A stretch of DNA of 29,406 nucleotides from Candidatus Abyssobacteria bacterium SURF_5 (GCA_003598085.1 QZKU01000110.1:1-29406); one strand, 5' to 3'. Shown: positions 1 to 8,975, numbered from the stretch's first letter. The notes: generated by a model not told the origin, from the sequence alone. Translations and numbers: made by a program.

Positions 1-450
1 TTCGTCGCCTCGGGCGGCATGGCCGATGGACGCAGCCTGGTCGCTGCACTCGCGCTCGGTGCGGAAGGCATGAACATGGGTACGCGTTTTATCGCAACCA
101 AAGAAGCGCCGGTCCACGAGAACGTAAAAAAGGCCATCGTCGCCGCCTCCGAACTCGATACCCGCCTGGTGATGCGCGGACTGCGCAACACCGAGCGCGT
201 GCTGATGAACTCGGGCGTCGAACGCATCCTGCAGATCGAGCGCGAGAAAGGCGACAAACTCGCCATCACCGACATCATTCAACAGGTCGCCGGCGTCTAC
301 CCCAAGATCATGCAGGATGGCGAAATGGAAGCCGGCGCCTGGAGCTGCGGCATGGTCGCAGGCCTGATCCACGACATACCGACGGTGAAGGAACTGATAG
401 ACCGCATCATGCGCGAAGCCGATGCCTTTATCCGGCAGCAAAATTTTTAA
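1..450 (+). CDS. Nitronate monooxygenase family protein (3' part only)
   Basis: The gene is open from the first base of the window, so its 5' part lies outside; 149 codons remain. The translation contains ASGGMADGRS followed by ALGAEGMNMGTRF, the phosphate-binding part of the FMN-binding TIM barrel in the nitronate monooxygenase / 2-nitropropane dioxygenase / FabK family. The C-terminal helical tail (…TVKELIDRIMREADAFIRQ) is also typical. Members oxidise alkyl nitronates using FMN, or act as flavin-dependent enoyl reductases; the catalytic histidine region is not in the window, so these cannot be told apart. The stop lies within a few bases of an abrupt change in base composition, so the last one to three residues may not be the original ones. 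Family call is firm; exact substrate is unknown. Confidence 0.88.
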   Translation, partial: FVASGGMADGRSLVAALALGAEGMNMGTRFIATKEAPVHENVKKAIVAASELDTRLVMRGLRNTERVLMNSGVERILQIEREKGDKLAITDIIQQVAGVYPKIMQDGEMEAGAWSCGMVAGLIHDIPTVKELIDRIMREADAFIRQQNF

Positions 451-704
451 AAGAATTTGCCGTAAAAGATTTGATTGTAGTGGATGATTACTGCTGCGGA
501 ATCGCCGGGTCTTACGGATTTAAAAAGGAAAAACACAGGCTTTCTATGGAAATAGGCTCACACCTCTTTAAAGCCATAAAAGACACCGGTCCCTCTTTAG
601 TGATAACCGACTGCGGGACCTGTAAAGTTCAGATAAAAGACGGAACGGGTATTTCAGTAAAACACCCGTCTGTGGTTTTACGGGAATATTTAAAGATGCA
701 ATAG
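447..704 (+). pseudogene. C-terminal fragment of GlpC-like CCG-domain iron-sulfur subunit
   Basis: The frame is recognisable from about 447 (L-K-E-F-A-V-K-D) and gives about 85 residues ending at TAG 702-704. It carries DDYCCGIAGSYGFKKEKH and then TDCGTCKVQI, the two cysteine clusters of the second CCG (cysteine-rich) domain of GlpC (anaerobic glycerol-3-phosphate dehydrogenase subunit C) and related HdrB/GlcF-like proteins. A full GlpC is about 400 residues with N-terminal 4Fe-4S motifs, all missing here. A TTG at 471 could be read as a start, but there is no good ribosome binding site and the homology continues upstream of it. It is best read as a 5'-truncated remnant created at the left edge of the AT-richer block. 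Confidence 0.7.
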
Positions 705-766
705 TTATCAGTTGTCAGTTATCAGTTGTCAGTTATCAGGAAGAACAAAAACTGACAACTGATAAC
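704..766. repeat. 14-bp tandem repeat with inverted copy (long stem-loop)
   Basis: Beginning at the last base of the GlpC-fragment stop codon, GTTATCAGTTGTCAG occurs at 704-718 and 718-732, with a partial third copy at 732-739. Its exact reverse complement CTGACAACTGATAAC is at 752-766. Copies 718-732 and 752-766 can form a perfect 15-bp stem with a 19-nt loop. It lies between two convergent gene ends and could act as a bidirectional transcript-end structure; there is no clear T-run. Repeats of this flavour are common between genes in some uncultured bacteria. Confidence 0.75.
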
Positions 767-812
767 CGATAACTATAAACTATTATTACTCATCAGCTTT
801 TAAGAGGAATAA

Positions 813-845
813 AAAAACTAAAAACTAAAAACCAAAAACCAACAA
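813..845. repeat. Degenerate heptad repeat (AAAAACT/AAAAACC)
   Basis: About four to five copies of a 7-bp unit (AAAAACT, AAAAACT, AAAAACC, AAAAACC, AACAACT) run up to the stop codon of the minus-strand reading frame at 846. It is a low-complexity repeat with no coding potential, part of the AT-richer block. Confidence 0.65.
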
Positions 846-1181
846 CTAATTCAACTCATACCAGCTCGCAATCCTCACATTGAAATCGTCACCCCGCAGC
901 TCCGTTACTCTCCCGAGACCGTCAACGCTGTGATTAAATGTTACGGTGCTTTCCTTTGTGCCTTTTATAAGTATGGAATTGTTCCCGTTCCAGTCATCAT
1001 TTTCAGCCAGATTTCCATTCATACCGATTACCGTACCTGAAACAGTAACGCCGGGTTTTTCCGATACCATGTCAAATGTGGTGGTAATAACATTACCTAT
1101 GCCATTCAGTATAGTCTGATCAAACGGCGGGGGAATTACAGCATGGCCTGCCTGATATACTGTTGTAATATACACTCGCAG
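846..1181 (-). pseudogene. C-terminal fragment of an unknown protein
   Basis: The minus-strand frame is open from 1181 (an in-frame TAA sits at 1182-1184, at the block edge) to the stop at 846-848, giving about 111 residues. It is rich in Asn, Thr, Val and Gly, with short alternating hydrophobic stretches ([32 protein letters not shown]) that suggest beta structure, as in the C-terminus of a surface or secreted protein. The only start candidate, GTG at 1173-1175, has no clear ribosome binding site. Codon use matches the AT-richer block. I do not recognise the family. Its 5' end appears to be lost at the right edge of the block. Confidence 0.45.
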
Positions 1182-1199
1182 TTAAACGAAAGGCCATGC

Positions 1200-2669
1200 A
1201 TGGTTGATTTGAATAATATCCGCGAAGGACTTTCTTTCGACGACGTGCTCCTGGTGCCTTCCCGCTCGGACATCCTGCCGCGCGAGGTGGATCTGAGCAC
1301 AAAACTCACGCGCAATATTTCCCTCAGAATTCCCATCGTCAGCTCTGCCATGGACACCGTCACCGAGGCTCGCCTCGCAATCGCGCTGGCGCAGGAAGGC
1401 GGCATCGGAATCATCCACCGGAATCTCCCGATAAATGAACAGGCGATCGAGGTCGACCGGGTTAAGCGATCGGAAAACGGTGTCATTACCGATCCCATTA
1501 CCCTGCGCCCGCATAACCGGATCGGTGAAGCTAACGATCTGATGGCGCGATATCATATCTCGGGCGTGCCGATAACGACCGAAGATGGAAAGCTCGTCGG
1601 TATCTTGACCAATCGAGACCTGAGGTTCCAGGACGATTACAACAGCCCCATTTCACAAGTGATGACAAAGGAAAACCTGGTCACGGCGCCCGTCGGCACC
1701 ACCCTCGAGCAGGCAAAAGCCATCCTTCACCGGAATCGCATTGAAAAGCTGCTGCTCGTCGATGAGAAGCAGTACCTGCGCGGGCTGATTACCATCAAAG
1801 ACATCAGAAAGATCATGGAGTATCCCAACTCCTGCAAGGATACCTATGGCCGATTGTGTGTCGGTGCGGCGGTAGGAACAGGCGACGACGCGCTGATGCG
1901 AGCCGAAAGACTCATCCAATCGGGCGTTGACGTGATTGCCGTTGACACGGCTCACGGCCACTCTACGCGCGTTCTTGAGACGGTTCGAAAGCTGAAACTG
2001 GATTTCGACGGCGTCGATATCATCGGAGGTAATGTCGCCACCGAAGAGGGCGCCCTTGAACTCATCGAGGCCGGCGCCGACGCCATCAAGGTCGGAGTCG
2101 GTCCCGGCTCCATCTGCACGACGCGCATCGTATCGGGCGCAGGCATGCCGCAGATAACCGCGATCAACGACTGCTCCAGGGTCGCCAAGGCTCATGGGGT
2201 CCCCGTTATCGCCGACGGCGGCATCCGGTATTCGGGAGATATAACCAAGGCGCTCGCCGCGGGCGCGAGTGCGGTTATGATCGGAAATCTCTTTGCCGGA
2301 ACCGAGGAAAGCCCGGGCGAAATCATGATATACGAAGGCCGCAGCTATAAAGTCTACCGCGGAATGGGTTCATTACAAGCATTGAGCAGGGGCGGCAGAG
2401 ACCGCTATTTCCAAGAAAACGAATTCAATATGGACAAGCTCGTCCCCGAAGGCATCGAAGGCCGCGTCGCCTACCGCGGCTCACTTGCCAATTTCGTCTT
2501 CCAACTCGTCGGCGGCGTCAAGTCCGGGATGGGATACTGCGGCGTGAAAGACATCCCTTCCCTCCAGGAAAAAGCAAGATTTATTAAACTCACAAATGCG
2601 GGCTTGCTCGAAAGTCATCCTCATAACATCACGATTACAAAAGAGGCGCCTAATTACCAGCGGTTCTAA
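1200..2669 (+). CDS. guaB: Inosine-5'-monophosphate dehydrogenase
   Basis: The 489-residue product oxidises IMP to XMP with NAD+, the committed step of guanine nucleotide synthesis. It has the usual length and order: N-terminal barrel strand ([17 protein letters not shown]), two CBS domains at about residues 95-205, then the rest of the TIM barrel with the active-site loop GPGSICTTR (catalytic Cys306), the phosphate site [10 protein letters not shown] and the flap [11 protein letters not shown] 1200 is chosen because GAAAGG at 1188-1193 is correctly spaced and the family's N-terminus begins here. An in-frame ATG at 1143 would add 19 residues that are unlike the family and lie in the AT-richer block. 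guaA follows after 162 nt, as in many bacteria. Any promoter would fall in or beside the anomalous block. Confidence 0.97.
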   Translation: MVDLNNIREGLSFDDVLLVPSRSDILPREVDLSTKLTRNISLRIPIVSSAMDTVTEARLAIALAQEGGIGIIHRNLPINEQAIEVDRVKRSENGVITDPITLRPHNRIGEANDLMARYHISGVPITTEDGKLVGILTNRDLRFQDDYNSPISQVMTKENLVTAPVGTTLEQAKAILHRNRIEKLLLVDEKQYLRGLITIKDIRKIMEYPNSCKDTYGRLCVGAAVGTGDDALMRAERLIQSGVDVIAVDTAHGHSTRVLETVRKLKLDFDGVDIIGGNVATEEGALELIEAGADAIKVGVGPGSICTTRIVSGAGMPQITAINDCSRVAKAHGVPVIADGGIRYSGDITKALAAGASAVMIGNLFAGTEESPGEIMIYEGRSYKVYRGMGSLQALSRGGRDRYFQENEFNMDKLVPEGIEGRVAYRGSLANFVFQLVGGVKSGMGYCGVKDIPSLQEKARFIKLTNAGLLESHPHNITITKEAPNYQRF

Positions 2670-2831
2670 AGACCAACGGCATCAGATCGAAATTCTGGTA
2701 ATCCTGAACATATAGGCTCTCAGGAAAACCCCCGACTCGCTTTGAAATAACCGTTGTCCCCGGAATGTACTCGATCAAGAAACCGTTGCTTTAAGCCGCT
2801 TCCGATTTTGCGCCATGCGGAATTTCCCGAT

Positions 2832-4382
2832 ATGCAGACTGATCCTCATTCACAACGTATTCTTGTTCTTGATTTCGGCTCGCAATACAGCCAGTTGATC
2901 GCGCGTCGCGTGCGCGAATGCCACGTTTACTGCGAAATCCATCCGTTTGACCTCAGCGCGGCCGCGATTCAAGAAATGCGACCGAAAGGCATTATCCTGT
3001 CCGGCGGCCCCGCAAGCGTGCCCGAGGATGGATCACCCTTGCCAGATCCGGCAATACTAAAATTAGATCTTCCCATTCTCGGCATCTGCTATGGCCTGCA
3101 GGCGATCGGACAGATCATGGGCGGAAAAGTCATATCGGCCTCCCACAGGGAGTACGGCAAAGCTATTATCACCCACTTCGATCCGCAAGGGCTTTTCCAT
3201 GGGCTTGAATCGGAATTGACAGTCTGGATGAGCCACGGAGATCGGGTGGACCAATTACCCCCCGGCTTCCTTAACATCGCAATCTCCGAAAATTCACCCG
3301 TCTGCGCCATCAAACATGAAGCAAAGCCGATTTACGGAATTCAGTTCCATCCGGAGGTCGTTCACACTCCGCGCGGAATCGATATTCTGCGTAATTTCCT
3401 GTTCCGCGTTTGCGAATGCCGACCGACCTGGGACATGGGCTCGTTCTCGGAGGCTACCATCCAAAATATCCGTGAACAGGTGGGTAAAGACCGCGTTTTG
3501 TGCGCGCTCAGCGGCGGCGTCGATTCCTCGGTGGTGGCTGTGCTCCTCCACAAGGCCGTCGGCGATCAACTCCACTGTATCTTCGTTAACAACGGCCTTT
3601 TGCGAAAGAACGAGCCGCACCTGGTGGAAAATGTTTTTCGAAAGCATTTCTCCATTAATCTGGACGTCGTTGACGCCGAGGAGTGGTTCCTCCAGAAGCT
3701 CGAAGGCGTCGAAGACCCGGAAAAGAAGCGCAAAATCATCGGCAACGAGTTTATTCGGGTATTTGAAGAAGAAGCCGGACGGCTGGGCAACTTCAAATAC
3801 CTCGCACAGGGAACGCTGTATCCCGACGTCATCGAAAGCCGCTCGACCCGCGGACCCTCCGCCACAATTAAAACACACCATAATGTCGGCGGGCTTCCCG
3901 AACATATGAATTTCAAGCTGATCGAGCCGCTCAAAGAACTTTTCAAAGACGAAGTTCGCGAGGTCGGCCGGCAGCTTGGAATCCCCGACGACATCCTCTG
4001 GCGGCACCCGTTTCCCGGGCCGGGGCTCGCCGTGAGAGTGCTGGGCGAAGTAAATCGCGAGCGCCTGGATACCCTGCGTGAGGCCGATGCCATCGCCATC
4101 GACGAGATCAGAAAGGCAGGCCTCTATCGCGACATCTGGCAGGCGTTCGTCGTCCTGCTGCCGGTGCGCAGCGTCGGCGTGATGGGCGACGCCCGCACCT
4201 ATGAAAATGCCGTCGCCATTCGGGCCGTCACCAGCATGGACGGCATGACCGCCGACTGGTTTCGATTCCCTCACGACGTGCTGGCGAGAATGTCCAGCCG
4301 CATCATCAATGAGGTGCGCGGAGTAAATCGCGTCGTCTACGACATCAGCTCGAAGCCGCCGAGCACCATTGAATGGGAGTAG
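2832..4382 (+). CDS. guaA: GMP synthase (glutamine-hydrolysing)
   Basis: This 516-residue enzyme amidates XMP to GMP using glutamine and ATP. The N-terminal class I glutamine amidotransferase begins [20 protein letters not shown] and has the nucleophile in LGICYGLQ (Cys86) and the His173/Glu175 pair in QFHPEVVHT. The ATP pyrophosphatase P-loop LSGGVDSSV is at about 226-234, and the dimerisation domain ends in the conserved [15 protein letters not shown] 2832 fits the family N-terminus; the longer frame from TTG 2754 adds 26 residues without family similarity. The ribosome binding site is weak. It forms a guanine synthesis pair with guaB upstream; the next gene starts only 6 nt after the stop. 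Confidence 0.97.
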   Translation: MQTDPHSQRILVLDFGSQYSQLIARRVRECHVYCEIHPFDLSAAAIQEMRPKGIILSGGPASVPEDGSPLPDPAILKLDLPILGICYGLQAIGQIMGGKVISASHREYGKAIITHFDPQGLFHGLESELTVWMSHGDRVDQLPPGFLNIAISENSPVCAIKHEAKPIYGIQFHPEVVHTPRGIDILRNFLFRVCECRPTWDMGSFSEATIQNIREQVGKDRVLCALSGGVDSSVVAVLLHKAVGDQLHCIFVNNGLLRKNEPHLVENVFRKHFSINLDVVDAEEWFLQKLEGVEDPEKKRKIIGNEFIRVFEEEAGRLGNFKYLAQGTLYPDVIESRSTRGPSATIKTHHNVGGLPEHMNFKLIEPLKELFKDEVREVGRQLGIPDDILWRHPFPGPGLAVRVLGEVNRERLDTLREADAIAIDEIRKAGLYRDIWQAFVVLLPVRSVGVMGDARTYENAVAIRAVTSMDGMTADWFRFPHDVLARMSSRIINEVRGVNRVVYDISSKPPSTIEWE

Positions 4383-4388
4383 CGAACG

Positions 4389-4661
4389 ATGACTCACGGA
4401 GGCCCCGTCCAATGCGGCTGCTGCGGCGCGCTCGTTGCGCCGGAGGTCCCTCAATATTTTTTTGAAATAGAATGCTTCCGGCTTCTCGCTGAGCGCAATC
4501 GGGAAATCCCTCGGCGGGGATCACGGGAATATCATGAAGCGATGGAGGAGCTTCGGCCGGAGATCACAACCTCCTATTACCACAACGCCGAACTTTACAG
4601 GAACGGCCATTTGTGGTGCCCCGTATGCGGAAGCAGGTTGACTCCATCAAAAGAAGAGTAA
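4389..4661 (+). CDS. Small zinc-ribbon-like hypothetical protein
   Basis: A 90-residue protein with a CGCCG knuckle at residues 9-13 and a CPVCG knuckle near residue 77, a spacing suited to one zinc-ribbon fold split by a charged helical insert (REYHEAMEELRPEI). The four or five cysteines suggest structural zinc binding. I recognise no named family. It starts 6 nt after guaA and its stop is one base before the next ATG, so it is probably co-transcribed with both. GC-rich codon use matches its neighbours, supporting a real gene. Function is unknown. Confidence 0.75.
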   Translation: MTHGGPVQCGCCGALVAPEVPQYFFEIECFRLLAERNREIPRRGSREYHEAMEELRPEITTSYYHNAELYRNGHLWCPVCGSRLTPSKEE

Positions 4662-4662
4662 A

Positions 4663-5367
4663 ATGATTTCCGTCGTCATCCCCGCCTATAACGAAATGGA
4701 ATCGATTCGCCCGTTGGTTGACGAACTGCTTGAGGTAATGCACACGCTGGGCTCTGAATTCGAGATCCTGTTTGTCGATGACGGCAGCACCGACGGCACG
4801 CGCCAGGTAATGCGCCAACTCGCCGCTGAAAACCGCGAGGTCCGCTTCATCGGCTTCAAACGTAACTGCGGGCAAACTTCGGCGATGGCCGCAGGATTCA
4901 AAAATGCGCGCGGCGATATCATTGTCACCCTCGACGCCGATATGCAGAACGACCCGCACGACATCCCGCGCCTGCTGGAAAAGCTGAACACCTGCGACGT
5001 CGTCTGCGGCTGGCGCCGCAAGCGAAACGACAACCTTGTTCGCCGCGTTTCGAGCCGCGTCGCAAATTTCGTCCGAAACAAGCTGAGCAATGAACAGATT
5101 CTCGATGTCGGATGCTCACTGAAAGTGTATAAACGTCAATGCGTCGAGGACCTGAAACTGTTCGAGGGGATGCACCGTTTCCTGCCCACTCTGGTCAAGC
5201 TCGCAGGTTACACCGTGGCCGAGGTCCCCGTTAATCACCGCCCACGTAAATTCGGCGCCTCAAAATATAATATTCGTAGTCGTATCGTGAAAGCATTTTT
5301 CGATCTGCTGGCCGTCAGGTGGATGAAGAAAAGATACTTTCGCTACGAAATCGAGGAGGAGCGGTAA
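4663..5367 (+). CDS. GT2 glycosyltransferase, polyprenyl-phosphate (DPM1/ArnC-like)
   Basis: The 234-residue protein has a single GT-A catalytic domain of family 2: SVVIPAYNE at the N-terminus, VDDGSTDGT at about 38-46, the metal-binding DADMQNDP at 91-98 and FGASKYN near the C-terminus. This is the arrangement of dolichol- or undecaprenyl-phosphate sugar transferases, which move a sugar from a nucleotide to a polyprenyl phosphate. It lacks the two C-terminal membrane helices of ArnC/GtrB and so resembles short DPM1 enzymes that sit at the membrane surface. It begins one base after the preceding stop and is followed after 2 nt by a LAB_N membrane protein, so all three are probably one transcript. 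The donor sugar cannot be told. Confidence 0.9.
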   Translation: MISVVIPAYNEMESIRPLVDELLEVMHTLGSEFEILFVDDGSTDGTRQVMRQLAAENREVRFIGFKRNCGQTSAMAAGFKNARGDIIVTLDADMQNDPHDIPRLLEKLNTCDVVCGWRRKRNDNLVRRVSSRVANFVRNKLSNEQILDVGCSLKVYKRQCVEDLKLFEGMHRFLPTLVKLAGYTVAEVPVNHRPRKFGASKYNIRSRIVKAFFDLLAVRWMKKRYFRYEIEEER

Positions 5368-5369
5368 GC

Positions 5370-5675
5370 ATGCTTGAGCAATGGATGCGATTGGGCCTGG
5401 CCGACCGGATATGGATGTCCGCCGGTTTTCTCGGACAAACCGTCTTCTTCATGCGATTTCTCGTGCAATGGATCGCGTCGGAACGCCGCCACGAAAGCGT
5501 AATCCCCATTGCGTTCTGGTTCCTCAGCCTCAGCGGTTCCGCCATCCTGTTCACGTATGCCATCCACATCCGTGATCCCGTCTTCATTGTCGGGCAGGCA
5601 AGCGGATTCCTCATTTATATTCGAAACTTGATGCTGATTTATCGGAAACGACACAGTGAATTTGCAGAAAGTTGA
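5370..5675 (+). CDS. LAB_N domain membrane protein
   Basis: A 101-residue integral membrane protein matching the lipid-A-disaccharide synthase N-terminal-like domain (LAB_N): GQTVFFMRFLVQWIASE, a central SVIPIAFWFLSLSGS and the closing DPVFIVGQASGFLIYIRNL. About three membrane helices are visible (roughly 12-32, 44-62, 68-88). ATG 5370 is set by a strong GAGGAGGA at 5353-5360. Despite the name, it is not LpxB. These stand-alone proteins are often found beside lipid-carrier glycosyltransferases like the one 2 nt upstream, and are thought to help move or handle lipid-linked sugars; that role is inferred from context. Confidence 0.88.
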   Translation: MLEQWMRLGLADRIWMSAGFLGQTVFFMRFLVQWIASERRHESVIPIAFWFLSLSGSAILFTYAIHIRDPVFIVGQASGFLIYIRNLMLIYRKRHSEFAES

Positions 5676-5733
5676 CCCGTCACCGCAGAATGTGCCGGAC
5701 CGGTGTTTGTCTGAAAAGCGAGGAGTTGATCAA

Positions 5734-5943
5734 ATGGAACTACTGGAAAAAGAAATTGGAGAAGCGGCGGGAAGCATCTGGAAACTCCTGAAGGCGAACG
5801 GACCTATGCCGAAAAGCAGAATCCCGAAATCGGCGGAAATTTCTCCTCAGCTCGCTAATATGGCAATCGGATGGCTTGCGCGCGAGGGCAAGCTGACCCT
5901 CCGAAAAGAGAAGGCGAGCGACCTTATCGGACTCAAGGAATAG
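5734..5943 (+). CDS. Winged-helix protein, DUF2582 type
   Basis: A 69-residue protein starting MELLEKEIGEAAGSIWKLLK and containing SPQLANMAIGWLAREGKL, the pattern of the DUF2582 winged helix-turn-helix family (IGexAG..W..L, then alGWLAREGKi). It probably binds nucleic acid or a protein partner; targets are unknown for the family. ATG 5734 has AGGAG at 5721-5725 with 8-nt spacing. The same frame is open back to 5656 inside the LAB_N gene, but the extra residues do not resemble the family. It lies 58 nt after the LAB_N gene and may share its transcript. Confidence 0.82.
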   Translation: MELLEKEIGEAAGSIWKLLKANGPMPKSRIPKSAEISPQLANMAIGWLAREGKLTLRKEKASDLIGLKE

Positions 5944-6204
5944 GCGCGGCAGGTTACAGCGTTTCGTCAACGGACGTTCCAGTTTCGCCGGATATCGTTG
6001 CGGCGGCCGGCTTCGCGTCTCCGTTCTTCGACAAGCTCTCGATTTCGCCACGCCATTGGCTGATGACGCTTGGAGCGACTGCCCTTCTTTGCCGATCCAT
6101 GGGCCAATTCTCTTGATGACTTTGACTTCGGGAGTACTGGAACAGATTCCGAAGCAGCATTATTCAGAATCCATAATCACATCGCTCTCTGCGGAGGATA
6201 AGGT

Positions 6205-7329
6205 ATGACCTTCGAAGGAACCAGGCGCCTCCTCGCATCGCACGGATTGAGAACTCTGGTTCTGCGCCGGAAACCGGATGAAGGATGCCTCCTTATCGCG
6301 CCCGACCTCTCCGGGCGAATCATAGCAGTCTCGCTCGACGGACCAGGCGGCGAGAACTTCGGATTCGTGAAGGAGGAGGCGATCGCGAACAAGGGGAGAA
6401 ACCCGCAGTTCAACGCGTACGGCGGCGCCCTCCGCTGGTGGATCGGGCCTGAGGGCGGCCAATACGGGCTCGCCTTTCCGCCCGGAACAAACAGATTCGA
6501 TCTCGATTCCTGGCGCATACCGGAGGAGTACAATGGCAAGTCATTCAACGTGCTCTATCCGAAAGATACCGAAGGTTCAGCCGCTCTCCTTGGGGCGGAA
6601 TGCCGGCTTGAAAACGCCTCCGGCACTCGCTTCCATATCGGCGTCTCGTGCCGGATCGGGTTGATCGGATCGCCACTGCCTCCCAAAAAGAAATCCGCCA
6701 GTTTGAGACATTTCGGCTATCGCTGCGAGATGTGCTTCGAAAACCTCTCAAGCGCGCCGATGCGTCGCGAAACCGGACTCGTCAGCATCTGGATGCTGGG
6801 AATGTACATGCCAAGCGCACATGCGTTCGTCATCGCGCCATTTGAAAAAGGCGGCGCCAAAAAAATTGTGACCGATACCTATTTCAGTCCGAGCGGCCTC
6901 TCACGCCATAGATTGATGATTCGGGAAAACGACGGCTATCTCGTCTTCCGTGCGGATGGCAAGGAGCGCTCAAAAATAGGACTTTCGCGATCCCGAGCGT
7001 CCGCCACATTGGGCAGCATCGACTTCACAAGAAATCTGCTCACCGTCTGGCGGTTCCCCGTCCGGCGGCGCATGGCATACGTCAATTCGCTGTGGGAACT
7101 GCAGAAGCATCCCTATTCGGGCGATGTCGTGAATTCGTACAACGATGACGGCAAGATCGGCGACTTTTATGAGCTCGAATGTTCCTCGCCCGCACTCGCG
7201 CTTTTGCCGGGAGAACGAGCGCGTTTCCCGCTCGATATCCACCACTTCGACGGTCCTCACGAAGCCCTGTTAAAGACTACTAGCCGCCTTCTTGGCCGCA
7301 AGCTACGGGAAACTGATCTCCGAACATGA
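6205..7329 (+). CDS. DUF6786-like protein (mutarotase-type fold suspected)
   Basis: A 374-residue soluble protein with no signal peptide or membrane helix. The central motif GGALRWWIGPEGGQYGLAF (about 73-91), the following NRFDLDSWRIPEEYNG, and the beta-rich remainder resemble the DUF6786 family, whose fold is thought to be related to galactose mutarotase/aldose epimerase proteins. Members may bind sugars; no reaction is established that I know of, and the match is from memory. The start at ATG 6205 follows GCGGAGGA with good spacing. A 261-nt untranslated gap separates it from the winged-helix gene, so it is likely transcribed separately. Its 3' end converges with a GT-C gene 28 nt away. Confidence 0.6.
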   Translation: MTFEGTRRLLASHGLRTLVLRRKPDEGCLLIAPDLSGRIIAVSLDGPGGENFGFVKEEAIANKGRNPQFNAYGGALRWWIGPEGGQYGLAFPPGTNRFDLDSWRIPEEYNGKSFNVLYPKDTEGSAALLGAECRLENASGTRFHIGVSCRIGLIGSPLPPKKKSASLRHFGYRCEMCFENLSSAPMRRETGLVSIWMLGMYMPSAHAFVIAPFEKGGAKKIVTDTYFSPSGLSRHRLMIRENDGYLVFRADGKERSKIGLSRSRASATLGSIDFTRNLLTVWRFPVRRRMAYVNSLWELQKHPYSGDVVNSYNDDGKIGDFYELECSSPALALLPGERARFPLDIHHFDGPHEALLKTTSRLLGRKLRETDLRT

Positions 7330-7357
7330 TCAGGCTTGAGTCCCAAGAAAGAACGCA

Positions 7358-8941
7358 TTACCGCAGCATATAGATCAACTGAGGCCGAGTTCTCAACCCG
7401 GTAACCGGCCAAAACACCGAGTCATCTTCAAAAACCGGCCGCGTGGCGACTGCATAATGCTGCAGCCTCTCGCGCAACCACCCCGTCATCAATGGGTCCG
7501 AATCAAGGATCACCGCCGAAAAGGCGCCCTCCCGTAATGCCTGTTCGGTCTCGCAAACAAATTGCGCTATTTCCGGTTCTCCGGTGGTTCTGAGGAAATC
7601 GTCCACCGCCATCGCGTGGGCATAGCTTCTCTTGCCTGCCAGCGAAGCGAGGTAACCATGATACGGAATAAAAACCTCACCTTCCATTTGGGCTAACGTA
7701 TCCACGATTTTCCTTCCCGCCGCCAGGTCATTCTTGCCGGGAATTTGCGGAAACGGATCATACATAAGAATCGAAAACTGCGCCAATAAAGCGCAGCAAG
7801 TCGTGATCTCGGCGAATGTCTTCCTCTTCCTCGAAAGAGTCGAGCACCATTGGAAGAGATCATGGATTGCAATGCCAAACAGAATCGAGATGAAGGCGTA
7901 TGCCGGCATCGGGACATTCAGATAGCTGCCGTGCTTGAATCTGGAGAGCCACGGCACCCCAATCATTCCTATTCCTATCGCAGTATAAAAAAATCTGTGC
8001 TTCGGACTACGGATATCCCGCTTGACGAGATACCAAAGTGAAAGGAAACATGCTATGGGAAGGGCAAAAAACAGATCGTGGGTCCAATAGTAAGTTAACA
8101 TGTTCTTGAGTGTTTCCAAGCGGCGGGGGGAGCTGAAAATGTAGTAGAGATACCACCCATCGTTCAGATACGTGAACAAGACGGTACTTATGCCGAAGAC
8201 GCCGGCAACTGCCCCGATGAAATAGAGTGAGCGAGTGCGGTGAACGAGAAGGCAGTAGACCGCCATCGGCAAAGAGATGAACAGCGCCAGTTGCTTGGTC
8301 AGGAAGGACAGGGAGACCAGAAGTCCAGCAAGCATCAATGAATAAGCCGACTCTTTGAACCTGATCAGGTAAATGCAAGGCAACAGCAGCGCCACGAACA
8401 GCATATCGACTCTTCCAATGTCGAACCACGCGCCGCTTATGTGAAAAGTGGCGGCAAAAAGGCCGGCGGCCAAGGCCGCCGCAAATCTGCTCGCGGTCTC
8501 CCGTTTGACGATTAGAAAAATGAACAGAAGACTTGCAAGCGATGAAAGAAGAGAGACAAGCCTGAGCGGGAAAAATCCGAAACCGGTCGCTTTGGATACA
8601 GCCGCGCTGAGATAATAGTAAAATGGCGTATACAAGAAGGTAATGAAGTCCAGCGAGGGCCTCACGTACAGTTGTTCGCCGGAAAGAATCCGCCTGACAT
8701 GCTCCAGAACCCCGCCTTCCATCCATTCCAATTGGAAAGGGTACCGGATCCTGCACAAGGCAATGATGAGATACAACCCGATATATGCTGGAGAAAACAA
8801 CAGAAGGATATGCTTAAGAACGCGTACAACAGAGGCCGGCGCCTTATCCACATCCCTCGTAATATCTCTTTGATCCTGCAAAACAGGCAAGATACTTATT
8901 GCCGCCTCCTCGGCAGATAAACGTTTTATTCGCCCACCCAT
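7358..8941 (-). CDS. GT-C fold membrane glycosyltransferase (GT39-like)
   Basis: A 527-residue polytopic membrane protein with about ten hydrophobic helices and a soluble C-terminal region. Near the first periplasmic loop it has FQLEWMEGGVLEHVRRILSG, and later TPFYYYLSA and GAWFDIGRVDMLFVALLLPCIY, features of GT39/ArnT-like GT-C transferases, which take sugar from a polyprenyl-phosphate carrier on the outer face of the inner membrane. The conserved acidic residues in the first loop would be catalytic. ATG 8941 is preferred; a TTG two codons upstream is possible. A TTGAAA-18-TATAAG promoter lies just upstream. It is a plausible user of the lipid-linked sugar made by the GT2 at 4663-5367. The acceptor (lipid A, protein or glycan) is unknown. 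Confidence 0.8.
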   Translation of the reverse strand: MGGRIKRLSAEEAAISILPVLQDQRDITRDVDKAPASVVRVLKHILLLFSPAYIGLYLIIALCRIRYPFQLEWMEGGVLEHVRRILSGEQLYVRPSLDFITFLYTPFYYYLSAAVSKATGFGFFPLRLVSLLSSLASLLFIFLIVKRETASRFAAALAAGLFAATFHISGAWFDIGRVDMLFVALLLPCIYLIRFKESAYSLMLAGLLVSLSFLTKQLALFISLPMAVYCLLVHRTRSLYFIGAVAGVFGISTVLFTYLNDGWYLYYIFSSPRRLETLKNMLTYYWTHDLFFALPIACFLSLWYLVKRDIRSPKHRFFYTAIGIGMIGVPWLSRFKHGSYLNVPMPAYAFISILFGIAIHDLFQWCSTLSRKRKTFAEITTCCALLAQFSILMYDPFPQIPGKNDLAAGRKIVDTLAQMEGEVFIPYHGYLASLAGKRSYAHAMAVDDFLRTTGEPEIAQFVCETEQALREGAFSAVILDSDPLMTGWLRERLQHYAVATRPVFEDDSVFWPVTGLRTRPQLIYMLR

Positions 8942-8975
8942 TCTCAAAAAAGGACGCTCATTATTTCATCATTTA

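Larger units (their letters stand above)
441..1190. other. AT-richer block with two edge-truncated genes (insertion or chimera)
   Basis: Base composition and codon use change sharply near 441-450 and again near 1180-1190. Inside are only the 3' ends of two convergent reading frames: a GlpC-like C-terminus entering from the left edge and an unknown C-terminus entering from the right edge. Short repeats of the AGTTATCAGTTGTC and AAAAACT types separate them. The flanking genes (nitronate monooxygenase end, guaB start) use GC-rich codons like the rest of the window. Two convergent genes both lacking 5' ends exactly at the block edges are expected if a foreign fragment was inserted or wrongly joined. 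No terminal inverted repeats, transposase or target duplication were seen. Confidence 0.6.

Noticed and set aside
704-850. CRISPR array
   Set aside because: The repeats are 7 and 14 bp, contiguous, without spacers, and no cas genes are present.
1143-1199. N-terminal extension of guaB from ATG 1143
   Set aside because: The 19 extra residues do not resemble the family and come from the AT-richer block; ATG 1200 has a well-spaced GAAAGG and matches the family N-terminus.
2754-2831. N-terminal extension of guaA from TTG 2754
   Set aside because: The 26 extra residues lack family similarity; the family begins at the ATG at 2832.
3294-4454. Long minus-strand open frame opposite guaA
   Set aside because: A shadow of the GC-rich guaA codon pattern; no recognisable domain and fully overlapping a certain gene.
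5944-6204. Possible small genes in the gap after the winged-helix gene
   Set aside because: Short frames on both strands overlap each other, have no recognisable features and lack ribosome binding sites.
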